Part shown: positions 53,345 through 64,000 of the stretch, piece by piece
How the letters are laid out: every line of letters begins with the position of its first letter
Numbering within the stretch: position 1 is the stretch's first letter
Assembly: GCF_029867415.1 (NCBI RefSeq)
Contig: NC_081185.1
Coordinates: 120,259,987 to 120,323,986, forward strand
Source: Vicia villosa
Taxonomy: Eukaryota > Streptophyta > Magnoliopsida > Fabales > Fabaceae
Reading direction: 5' to 3'
Length of the DNA stretch: 64,000 bases
Notes under the pieces: model-generated
Databases searched by the model: none
Seen by the model: only the letters and a program-made list of their open reading frames with translations
What the model was told of the DNA's origin: nothing
Program-made: the position numbers and the translations under genes

Positions 53345-55837
53345 GTCATACCCTAATTTTTGACCCCCCTGAGATGACATATCTTCAGGATTTTTCATCA
53401 GGTCAAGACAAGTACCCAGAGCAGTCATTTCTTCATCTGGTACCTAATCGAGGATGCTCAAAGACAAGAAAGCTCAGGCAAAGGATCAATCAATACAAAG
53501 ACTAGTCTCTAATACAATCATGGGGCTCAAAAACTTCACTTTTCTCATCTATGATTGATTAGACATCCAGTCATATGAGTACAGGTTTACTCAGGTCACC
53601 AGACTAGGGTTTTGAGCCTATCAAGGACTGAAATCAGGGATCACATTTGGGAAACCCTAAAAAACCTCAGAGGGTCATTCAAAGACATCAATCATTTTCA
53701 AATAACTCATATTACAAGATCTACTGGACATCACACTTCAATTCAAAGTCTACAGTCATTATTTTCACATGGTCGACAAATTAGGGTTTTGACCTAATTC
53801 ACCAAGATAGTTGACTTTTGATCAGGGCATGAATCCAAAACTCAAGACATGATTCAAGGATCTCTACTACCTCCATATAATCCATTTATATCATCCATTT
53901 GGGGAGAAGATCTTATTTCTACACAAAAGCCCAAAAATTCACTTTGTCAGGAAAAAGTCAACTGTGAAGGATCATCATTGACTTTTAAGGTTTTTGGTCA
54001 AAAAATGACTTTCAAAGATCAATATCATCAATATATGGATATCAAAGTCATTTGGCCAAAGAAATTCAAAGAAATTCATCAAGGAGCGAAAAGTCGGGAA
54101 TTAGGGTTTTTTAAGGCATGGTGAGATCTCAAAATCTCACCTACACCACTCAAAAAACTTCCAACATGAAAGTTGTAGATCTTGCCAAATAAAACAACAT
54201 CTTACAAGGGAACTTTTTTCAAAAGATCAACCATTTATGAAGTTTTGGAAATTTTGAAGTTTAGGTCATAAACACTTAGAAATTTTTCTAAGTGTTTTAA
54301 CCTAGTTTTCTTCCAACTTTGGCCTCATTTTTCACAAATTTCCCAAAGGATTCTGAAGAAGACATAAACTAATGATTTGAAGTAGATGTTTAGGGCTTTC
54401 CAAATTGTGTTCAACCTTCTCAAAATTCAATTTGAGCTAAGAGTTATGCTTGTTCAAAGTTGGCCCCATGAAGTGAAATTATAGGTCATGCATCATTTTG
54501 GAACTTTGAAGTTTTGTGCACATGACCTCAAATACAGATGCTACATGACCCATAATACATCTGCAAACATGCCATGCATTCATTTTCACCATGCCATGAT
54601 AATTGAAGAAGATTCCTAAAACAAGAACATGTGATTATGTAATGATTACATTTGAGAATTTATGGCAAATTGATGAATCACCCAAGGAATCTTCTCACCA
54701 ACCAATTAGAGCTCACTTTGCATCTGAATTGTCCCCTAAGATCAGATAGAATCAATGGATAGGGGAGGTGGCTCGAAAATGCAATGATCACACTTGGATA
54801 TTCTTTGAAATTTCTTCATGGCTAAGAAACCAAACTTGCTTCACTAAGCAAGCTCACTCTCTCATTCAGTACTGAGACATTTGCCTATAAATAGGAGAGC
54901 ACAATTCAGTAGAAAAACACACCAAAGCAACCATATTACTTGCTTTCTCTTTCTTTTCTCTTGTTCATTGTTTTTCAAAGTTCTTTGGCAAGAAGAATCG
55001 AATTCTTCAAACCAGAGCTTATCTTTGGGAAGTGAGCATTCTAACCTCTTAAGGGAGGTCATTTGAGGTGATCCAAGCACCTGGATCACTTCTGTAGGTG
55101 GAGGAACACCATTGTTGCTCTCACTTTGGAGCATCTGCAGTTGGAGGTCCATGGAGTGATTCAGAAGGTTTCAAGGCAAACCAATCATCCAGACACACTC
55201 CTCAGATCATAGTGAAGCTAACCAGATGGCTGCAGCTCATCTGTAACTCGAGAATCAACACCCTCCATGTCCACTTGAAGCTGAAATCGAGGGAGGTCCA
55301 TAGAACAATTCAGGAGGTTTGAGGTCATTACAAGCATTCAGTTAGCATCACTGAGCCACAAGGAAGCTTTTGGGATCATTCATACAAGCCCAGTTGCTCT
55401 CTATCATCCTCACGATCTCCATTTTCAGAGGTAAGTTTCTGAACTCTCTCTCTTTAATTTAAGTACTCTTTGTGAAATAGCTCGATTCTATCTTGTTCAG
55501 CATCATCAGAGGATTGAAAACCCTCTATCATCATCCATTTATCTTTCAGTATAGTCATTTAATTTAATTTTGAAATTTTAGGGTTCTTCACGATTTCTGG
55601 TAAATTAGTTAGATGTAGTTAATGATAGTTCATGTTAGTTACATATTTAGAATCGTGAGTGAATTTAGAGCAAGTTTCATGTTTACATCGTTGCAAATGG
55701 TTGAGAAACGAGTAAGTTCAGAAATTCAAAAATGGAGAGCTTGAGGTTGAAGATGAAGATGGTGGTGGCGCGCAAAATTTGAATTCTCAGGGGAGAGTTT
55801 ATTTTATTTTGAATGGTGTGCGTTTTATTAACGACTG

Positions 55838-55925
55838 AACAACTTGCCCTAGTGGCCACACATGCGCTCTTAGTCTCCTCATGCCCAAGGTCTGGGGTTC
55901 GAATCCCCCTCGCCCCAGACTTTTT
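55838..55925 (+). other. tRNA-like pol III module 1 in the Ogre LTR
   Basis: An A-box-like TTGCCCTAGTGG is followed by an exact B box GGTTCGAATCC at 55896-55906 and a T run at 55921. GTCTGGGG/CCCCAGAC flank the B box as a stem. No complete cloverleaf or anticodon arm can be drawn, so it is not called a tRNA gene. Confidence 0.45.
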
Positions 55926-55997
55926 GCTTCATTTATTTTTCAATGTTTTGCCACTTGTTTGAAAATATAATAAGTTGAATGTGCATCTTAAACAAAC

Positions 55998-56094
55998 TGC
56001 GCGCGTAGCCCAGATGGTGGGTGTTTTGGCCAATGACTTGGAGGGCGTGAGTTCAACCCCTCTAGGTGACAAAACCATTTTTTTTATCACTTTT
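55998..56094 (+). other. tRNA-like pol III module 2 in the Ogre LTR
   Basis: A-box match TAGCCCAGATGG at 56006-56017, a weaker B box (AGTTCAACCCC, 56050-56060) about 33 bp later, and a T8 run at 56087. It resembles the head of a tRNA-derived SINE. Confidence 0.45.
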
Positions 56095-57165
56095 CACACT
56101 AAATTTCTTCACAACTTCACACAATTAATTCACCTATCAAAATAAATCATTTTCACTTCATTTTTCATACACCTATTATTTAATATATCTATTTTGTGAA
56201 TAGTCAAAAAAATCATAAAAATATTATTTATTTCTTGAATTTTAATTAGGTTTAAAATAGTATGTTTTTAAGTGTTTTCTTAAATACTTTAAATATATAT
56301 TATCACTTTATTTTAACCTAATCACTTTGTAAATAAGTTTATGATAAAACCCTAATTGTTTAGGTCTTAATTAAGTAAAAAATCTTTATTTTTACTTTAA
56401 TTAAGTTGACTTTTGTCAATTCTCAAAACTATTTTCAATCTCTGATTAAATCAAATGATTAAGGTTTTCAAACAACAAAACCTTATATCATTTCAAATCA
56501 TTTCCAACTGTTTTTATCACCAGTACTGCAAAGTACTGGGCCTCTAATAGAGTGTAAGTCCCAAAAACCTTCTCTTCTTAGCTTGTTTTCAAAACTGTAT
56601 TTTCAAAATCTTCTTTCTGTTTTCAAAACATTCTTCTGGTATTTGAAGGGCATTATTCCCGGTGAAACTCTTCAGATACCTATGTGACCTTTGTCCATCT
56701 TCACTTCTTCTGTTTTCAAAAACCATTAACTGTTTATCATAAATATTCAACTATTATCAACAAAACAACAAAAATACTGTTGAGGCTCTGTACATACTTC
56801 TTCAATGGCCTCCACTCCATCCAGGTTAGGCTTTACAAGCTTTCAATTTACAGTCTTTGTTTAAATTACTGTCAAATATAAACTGTGCATATATATTAGT
56901 TTAGAACTACGTTTGAGTATAAACCTTAGGACAGTTAAACTATATATATATTATAGGAATATGGCCTAGGATTGAGAATGTCTTCCCGGTGAAGGCTCTT
57001 TCCTAATTAGAGATCTGTAGTTCAAACCCCCAAGATGAATTATTCCCGGTGAAACATCTTGGTAAAAACCTTAGAATCCAAATAATAGGACACATCCACC
57101 CAAAGAGGAATTATTCCCGGTGAAACCTCTTACCCATTTGCTTAGAGCCAAAATAAGTTCAAAAC

Positions 57166-59115
57166 TACATAGCTTCCTCTTGTGCTATAACAAGGACCCT
57201 CGATTAGCCTCCTCTTGGGCTTTGTACAAGGACCCACAGGCTTCTTAAAAGCATTTCCAGCTTCCTCTTGAGCTTGTATACAAGGACCCATCAGGTTTCT
57301 TATAAACGTAGGAACAGGTCTTTAGTCACCTTTTAGCCTACCCTGGTGAGTTTCTTCCAATTTAAACCAGACTTTAAACAAGCTAAGTTTGTCTCAATTT
57401 TACATTGAGTACATTTTTGGAATGAGAGACATGGACAGTCTCTGTCACCCTTATTTTCATCAATCTTCCTTAGCAGAGTCTAGGATCCATGTTTGATCAT
57501 CCTCAGCATTGAGTCAGCCTTCATCTTGGGCTTTAAACAAGAAGTCTCCATTAGATAATCTTTCTGCCATTCATTTTTAATATAAACCCCTGGAAAGGGT
57601 TAGCCTCCAAAGTCAATTAATAAAAATGTCAACCCCTGGAAAGGGTTAGCCTCCAACATCTGTCTAAAAAGTCAAAATCCCTGGAAAGGGTTAGCTTCCA
57701 CACATTCTTTCATTTTTAATATAAACCCCTGGAAAGGGTTAGCCTCCAACATCTGTCTAAAAAGTCAAAATCCCTGGAAAGGGTTAGCTTCCACACATTC
57801 TTTCATTTTTAATATAAACCCCTGGAAAGGGTTAGCCTCCAACATCTGTCTAAAAAGTCAAAATCCCTGGAAAGGGTTAGCTTCCACACATTCTTTCATT
57901 TTTAATATAAACCCCTGGAAAGGGTTAGCCTCCAAAATTAATTAATAAATAATTTCATTCTCTTAGGAGATAATTTCCCCAAAAGAGTCAAAACCCCTGG
58001 AAAGGGTCAGCCTCCAAAAACATGATAAAAGTCAGTCTTTTAACAGACAAATTCACCAGCTGAGTCAAAATCCCTGGAAAGGGTTAGCTTCCAAAGAAAA
58101 ACAGTCTTTTTAATCTCCAGTAGAGTCAAAACCAACAAAAACAGTTAGCCTCAACCTTGGGCTTCATACAAGGCACCCAAACAATAAAACTCCCCTGTCA
58201 AGAGTCCGCCTCAACCTTGGGCATTGTACAAGGCAGATAATAGAGTCTCCCTAGTGAATTCTTCATCATTCAGTAGCCACAACCTTGGGCTTTGTACAAG
58301 GCAGATAAATCATATCTTTCAAAGATTCCTAACACTTAGGATCTTTCCCCATATAGTCATCCATACTCAGTTCATTTAAGAGTCCGCCACAACCTTGGGC
58401 TTTGTACAAGGCAGAAAATAATGTTTTCCCTAGCTAGAGTTAGCCACAACCTTGGGCTTTGTACAAGGCACATAAAATAGAGTCATTCATTCAATTATCC
58501 TCAACAGTCAGCCACAACCTTGGGCTTTGTACAAGGCACATAAATAGAGTCTCCCTAAGTAGAGTCAGCCTCAATTCTGGGCTTTGTACAGAACACTAAA
58601 ATACCCTGTAATTAATCCCCAAGGGAGTCATCTCCCAGAGTCAATAATAATTAATTAATCAATCAAAAAGCCTCAAGCTTGGGCCTCATACAAGCCAGCT
58701 AAAGTCAAATCTTTTATACAGTAGATAGACATAGCTTATCTCTATAGAGAGATATTTTTACTACTCTACCACATTCAAACAAACAAACATTTCAATTTCA
58801 ATTGCAATTTCAATCAAGTCTCCCATTTAGGATTTTGAAAGGCATGAGCTGGCAGTAAAACCCAGACATGTGGTAACTTTCCCTAATTTGGATGAGCATC
58901 TTTCTTTCATTTAAGAGGCATTTGACTGGTATACTTGCACATACACAAGTAAGGTCCCCCTCTTGAATGAAATGAATTCAGTTATTCTGTCACTCCTTTA
59001 AATGTTTGTGGTAGAATAGTACAAATACCTCTCTGTAGAGATGATTTCATGTCTCTTTACTGTAAACAGAGATTTAATTCCAAGCTTCAACCTTGAGCTT
59101 CAAGCAAGGCACCAA
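57166..59115 (+). repeat. Dispersed hairpin phrase CCTTGGGCTTTGTACAAGG in the LTR
   Basis: About a dozen copies of a 19-21 bp phrase with 5-bp arms around GGCTTTGTA-like loops, for example near 57205, 57525, 58150, 58215, 58285, 58395, 58450, 58520, 58575, 58675 and 59090. Most are CCTTG/CAAGG. Variants TTCTG/CAGAA (58575), TCTTG/CAAGA (57525) and GCTTG/CAAGC (58675) keep pairing. Confidence 0.75.
57584..58095 (+). repeat. Minisatellite with CCCTGGAAAGGGTTAGC core, 93-bp period
   Basis: Around ten copies of the core CCCTGGAAAGGGTTAGCCTCC or its TTCC variant. The central part (57721-57907) repeats with an exact 93-bp period. Confidence 0.9.
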
Positions 59116-59860
59116 AAACCATTAATTTCCCTAGTTAGTTCCCCGAACTACATTAAGCTCTGACTTCCACTAGGGATATGTAGGCATGAGGTTCACAAGG
59201 AATCTCAGCGAGCTAATAAAATACCAAAAATAGTCAGTCTGTTTGTCTGTCTGTCTTTTTTTTTAATCAATTCAATTCTCTCTCCTAATACAAAGGAGAA
59301 ACTTTCCCAATCATTAGCAATAAACACAAACACAATGACACAGAGAAGGTTCCTGTAGAGTACTACAGATATGTAGGGTGTTTAAACACTTCCCTATGTA
59401 TAACCGACCTCCCGGACTCCAGAATTTCTAGTCTAGGTGTAAATCCCCACACTTAGCAAACTCCTAGGGTTTAGTTGAGATCTTTTTTCCCCTTTCCTAC
59501 TCGTAGGACAAATAAGAAAGTTCGTGTGATATCGTAGGAAGAACTGAAACAAAATTCATCCCACCACGGGCGCATTCTCCTTCCAAATTTCGCGTGAAGG
59601 GTTTAGCGTGCCGTCCTCCCAAGTGAAACGGGGAGGTAAAGAAAACGACCACCACACTATTTTTTTCGTGCGGTATTTCTTTCGGAGAGCGATCTATATA
59701 TCACTTCTCTCGCATGCATTACCACATGAAGTTTTGACCAGCCTCGTTGTAGGGTGATTTCTACATAAATCACTTGGCGATCTGCTTAACATAGCGCAAT
59801 ATTTCGTGTCCCAAATAAAAAAGATCAAACATGGAAGAGAATTGTATGCGGTTGATTTAA

Positions 59861-61450
59861 GACTTATGGAAGTATCGTGTAGTCGCTATGATTTTATCAA
59901 GCTTCTGATAAATTTCCATTGAATTTAAATCCGAGAACATCCTTCACTTACCATCGATCTTTACTACTATTTTTGATAACATACTTGACAAGTTTCAAGA
60001 TGGTTATCTTTAACATCTAACAATTAACTTTAATTTCCGCACTTTATTATATTGCTCTTTATATTTCTCGCTTTATTGCTTTATTTTATCTTTTTATCAT
60101 GTTTATATTTCCGCCATTTTCTCTTTGTCCATTTGAACATTTACATTCCGTTATTTTCTCTTTGTTCATTTGGATGTTTTGTTTATGTTTCCGCTATTTT
60201 CTTTTTGTCCATTTGGACCATACTCTATTTTTATGCTAAAACACTAATAAATAACTAAAAATCTAAAAAAAACACCTAAGGCTCTCTATGGACTATTGGT
60301 TACTATCCCGAGCATTTTGGAGACTTGGACTTTTGGACTTAGTACCTCTGGACCCTGTTATTCTGTTGTTACTCTGTCGTTATTCTGTCTGTCTGGCATT
60401 GGATTGTTGTTTGTTTATATGTGCAGGTATTTACTCAAAAGCCCTTGATGGTTAATTCCAAGGCGTCGTGATAAGGATTTTACCCGAAAACAGTCGTTAC
60501 TCTGCCCGGTTTTCGTCAGAATTTTAATGTGCTTAATGCAAAGTGGTACTAAAGATAATAAGTTCATCTGGATCCCCAAATGGTAATGTGTTGGTTTAGT
60601 ATTGATAGTCCAAAGGATGGGAAATCTACATTGACTCTTAATGTCAAGTGTTGGCTTCTTTTTCGGTTAGACCATTTCTTTCCTTAGATTTTATTTTACG
60701 CGTTAGGATAGCCTCTTCATCTCCTCCCCTTCTTAGATTTTCAAAATCTTCTCCCTTTTTCAAAATTTTCCTATGTTTGCAACCTTTTTAAAATCTTTTT
60801 CTTTAAAAAAATATCTTTTGCCCTTAGTGGCCCTTTTTTGCAAAAGTTTAGACCCGATTAATTGTTGTATTGAGTTGCAATACCCCACGATTTTGAAATT
60901 GATTGATATAATGAGATATTTTCCACGTGAGAGAGCTAGAGGCATACTCGTTGATTTTCATCCGAGTTGGAGCCCTTATTTCATTTGCGATGCAAATAAC
61001 TCGTTTGTTCTCATGCTCAAGATCAATGGCTGAGTATTTCTCTCTGACAATGATAAAGTGTTTATTCGGTTTTTAAAACGTTTTTCCCTTTTAAGCGGAA
61101 CTACATTAGCTCTGACTTCTCCATTGCACCGAGGAGGTATGTAGGCATAAGGTTTAATGCTGTGTCGAGCTTATTTTAAAAATTCAGACAAACCCTTTCT
61201 TTTCGCACACAATATCTTTTAATAAACACAGATTTTCAAAAAGGTTCTTGTGGAGTACCACAGATATGAGGGGTGCTTAAAACCTTCCCCTTGTATAATC
61301 AACACCCGTACCTAAGATCTCTTTCTCCTTTTAAACTTTGGGTTTTCTTTGTTCTTTTCCCTTTTCCTTTGGAAATAATAAAGCGCGGTGGCGACTTTCA
61401 CTGAAATATTGAGTCAAGTCAATCAAATGGCTTCGTTCCAACCATGCTGA
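59861..61450 (+). repeat. Second Ogre/Tat-like LTR end segment
   Basis: A repeat of LTR-end features: GAACTACATTAGCTCTGACTT near 61100, GAGTACCACAGATATGAGGG near 61250 and GCGCGGTGGCGACTTTCACTG near 61384. This suggests a second, diverged LTR portion, or that the LTR continues to about 61440 with an internal duplication. The downstream target duplication was not found. Confidence 0.5.
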
Positions 61451-62957
61451 AAAGTGACTTAAAAATGAAAATAAAAGAAAAGTGCCTAATTGAATAGATT
61501 CTAGCACGGTGGATCCTTTGGCCGAGGTGAAATGGCGTTACGAAAGATACTTTCTGTAGTACTGTAGCTAAGAAGAGGCTAAAATAACATCATTGTCTCT
61601 ATACATGTCACTATTAGAACTATGACTAGAACTGTGATCATAATTTATAAACATTTTTGTTTCAATGAATCTCCATATTACATTACCGTCTGGTCGCGTA
61701 TAACTCTCTATACAACGATGTCATAACTCTTACCTCTCTTTGTTGGTCTCAGACTCAGCTACATTACCTCTAATGTTAAAATCCATAAGTACCACCATCA
61801 TGTAACTAGGAAAAGAAAAAAATAGATATAAAAGAGGAGAAGTAAATACATGTCATAAGGTGTCATGAGAGGCTGGGTAAAACTGAGTTCGCAAAATGGA
61901 AAGGTGAAACACTTTGCATTTGAGTTTGTAGACATCGTACTACAACAAATGGTATGCAAAGGTCTTTGTATTTATAAGAAATAAACAGCCTTTTAGCCTA
62001 GTAGTCATCTTTAACATGTAAAAACATTAAGGGCTCTACTCACAGACATGCAAGGCTTATATTAGATAGTTTTCCCCAAGGCAACTTAATCATCACAACT
62101 TTAAAAAAAAGTTCAAAGGATTTTATCAAACCTTTTAAATCAATAAATCAAACCATTTTCACTTAATCAAACAGTTTAGAATAATCATAGTCCCAATCAC
62201 GCAAGATCAACAGTTTTAAAAACTCATATCCTTTAACCACTCGCCCTTGTAGGCTTCTTGCTTGAAGGGATGTGGTATAATATGCCTCTTTTTAAACCAC
62301 TTATCATTTGCAGACTTTGTCCTTGAGTGACTGGGGTTGTTATGTCTGTAATTTAACCACTTCAGCCTTACAGACCTTGTGCTTTAAGGACTGTTATATT
62401 ATAATCCAAGTTCAATTAAGTGTCAATAGTTTCAAACCATTAGTCTCATTCTCGTAAATGGGAAAAATGACTAAAAAGTAGTTGGGTGATATCGAACATG
62501 TGTCAAACATGGGAGAGAGCTCACCACAACTCTATGCATAATAGGGCATGACTAATCAAGCACTTTCCAACAATTAGCAAGACTATCTTTATCATAACCG
62601 AATAGTCCAAAGTCTCACTTATGGACTAACTACATATCCTATATTGAAGGAATGAATCATTCACCACATTCCCTAATGGGTCAGAAAAAAGTTTCATGTG
62701 GTTGGAATTATAGACAAAATGACTAACATCATTTATGGATCAAACTATAGAGTTAGCTAAAAGTATGACTTATTCACATTTAAAAAATCTAAAAACTCAT
62801 AATTTATCTTATCGCATTACACACTACAAGTTCAGTAACAAAAGAGAGAAAACAAATTTTTGGTTTCTAACTATAAATATAATAGATATATTATTGAAAA
62901 AAATCATTAATGCATGTAAAATTTGAAAATTATTTTATAAAAGGAAAAAAAGGAAAT
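61451..62957. other. Intergenic DNA, no gene recognised
   Basis: 62220-62420 has a loose repeat of CAGAC(C)TTGT-CCTT/GCTT-GA.TGACTG-like words with TTAACCAC between them. No coding frame or RNA gene is supported. Confidence 0.5.
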
Positions 62958-63112
62958 GTACTGATAGTGTAAAGTATTTTTACGTTGTCAACCAATGAGA
63001 GACATATATCCGAATAAATTCTATTTTTAATTTTAAAAAATTGAAATTACATGTCAAATTAAAATATTTTAATTGATTATATGTGTAAAACTGTTTTACA
63101 CTAACAATGCAC
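62958..63112. mobile_element. Probable MITE, about 155 bp
   Basis: Imperfect terminal inverted repeats of about 27 bp: GTACTGATAGTGTAAAGTAT at the left, and GTGCATTGTTAGTGTAAAAC reading inward from the right. The interior is AT-rich and non-coding. A target duplication was not clear. Confidence 0.5.
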
Positions 63113-64000
63113 TATCTTTAAACTCTTTATAAAAAGGGACGACATGTATTACAAAGTGGATCTTATTATTAATGACAAAGAAAGAAGGAATATTAGTTTT
63201 TACTAATTGGTCTATTGAATTAGTTATTTTAGAACAAATGGAAATGGAGTAGATAATACCACTTATTATTTTGTATCATAAAAGCTTTTATCAAATCTTT
63301 GTTTGATGCAAACTTGTATCAAATCTTATATTTTAACCAAAACACATTCTATTAAAAATACCAAAGGTCTCTATAATCTCCAGCATTGGATGCATGATCA
63401 GTATCATGTTACAGTGACACAATCTGATAAGCACATACATAATTCTAAGCAATATAAGCATTAAAAAACAATATTATGATTCAAGAAACAATATTAGTAG
63501 ATTTTTCTTATTAGTCGATCATTAGTAAGGAGTAAGGGCAACAGAAACATTACTTAGTGGAAAATACAGGAAAAAGACAATGAATTTAGAGAAGCCAAAA
63601 GGGTTTACAGAATATACTAGCATCTAGCCAATCAGAAAAACGAAACTCTACTAAAGGACATCATGTTTAGTTGATCAACCTAATATGTATAGATGAGCAA
63701 GAAAACTACGAATTACTTAATCCTTCATAAGTATAGTCATGAATAAACTCCAAAGAGTTCTGTCAGTGTAATTTATCCCTAGGGGATACGCGTTTCTTGA
63801 GAACTTGTATAAAGACTAATGATCATTTTAACTTCTAAGAAAAACTGCCAGGTGTAATTTAATCCTGCAAAAAGTTAAATTTTAGTTTTGAGAATAAAAG
63901 ATAAATAAACTTAGTTTATATTCCGATCGACTACAAGTCTGCGAAACTGCGTTTACGAGGTATTGTTTGTTTCGGATGTGAGTTTTCACAACCTGATTTT
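63113..64000. other. Intergenic DNA, no gene recognised
   Basis: Low-complexity AT-rich sequence. The last ~500 bp are slightly richer in GC and could be untranslated or intronic sequence of a gene beyond the window, but no exon was identified. Confidence 0.4.

Larger units (their letters stand above)
53345..59860 (+). repeat. Ogre-type 3' LTR, very long
   Basis: Starts TGTCATACCCTAATTTTTGA after the polypurine tract. It contains tRNA-like modules, minisatellites and, toward 59130-59590, words typical of Ogre LTR ends (GAGTACTACAGATATGTAGGG, then CCACGGGCGCATT). The 3' boundary is not certain, because a second, similar LTR-end sequence occurs at 61080-61440. No intact gene is inside. ORFs of 60-100 codons are not supported. 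Confidence 0.65.

Noticed and set aside
57584..58095. 93-bp repeats as a possible centromeric satellite
   Set aside because: Only a few copies, confined to an LTR. No long array in the window.
60052..61033. ORFs of 61-86 codons in the Ogre LTR region
   Set aside because: Hydrophobic frames from T-rich sequence, with no family match and no start context. Treated as LTR sequence.

Overview
This is plant nuclear DNA. It contains one spliced host gene, one probable microRNA gene, a Helitron, and about 47 kb of nested LTR retrotransposons with identical target-site duplications. Ogre/Tat, Athila, Tekay (chromovirus) and SIRE/Maximus-type copia elements together, in an AT-rich and repeat-bloated context, suggest a large-genome legume of the pea/vetch/clover group. 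That assignment is inferred from element families, not from a marker gene.

Layout. 1-4549 is AT-rich and is mostly a likely non-autonomous Helitron (615-4549). 4550-6780 holds nothing recognised. 6832-6931 is a hairpin whose 5' arm reads as miR477, with a TATA box about 45 bp upstream. 7606-10598 (minus) is a complete nine-exon gene for a peptidase M50B-like membrane protein of 233 aa. 10.9-14.7 kb holds a possible small DNA transposon, the decayed body of a 'gypsy-type transposon' protein and an (AT)n tract. 14716-17029 is a truncated copia element.

17030-48735 is a Russian-doll stack. The outermost layer is an old Tekay element (TekayB). An Athila derivative (18250-43303, TSD ATTCC) sits in its 5' LTR. 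The Athila is hit twice: a non-coding minus-strand LTR element (about 18949-23342) lies in one LTR, and a second Tekay (TekayA, 27414-43013, TSD ACTTT) lies in the other. TekayA's pol is split by a SIRE/Maximus-type copia (29814-38974, TSD GTAAT). LTR divergence counted by eye falls in the order the nesting demands: roughly 2.5% or more, 1.3%, 1.0%, 0.4%. None of the elements looks autonomous. TekayA lacks gag and protease, the copia lacks its reverse-transcriptase core, the Athila lacks gag-pol, and TekayB is decayed.

48736-61450 is Ogre/Tat-type DNA broken by a 100-N assembly gap. It comprises an LTR carrying a TATA box and a 55-codon membrane-protein ORF; then, after the gap, an artefact-like palindrome, the integrase C-terminus, a 3' untranslated region made of repeated hairpins, and a very long LTR carrying tRNA-like modules and minisatellites. 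61450-64000 is intergenic apart from a probable MITE.

The most unusual signal is the array of about a dozen hairpins at 52080-52954 in the Ogre 3' region. Outer and inner stem sequences differ between units, yet pairing is kept by matching changes on both sides. A second phrase array inside the LTR (57170-59115) shows the same behaviour. This looks like maintained RNA or DNA structure and could be tested by covariation analysis.
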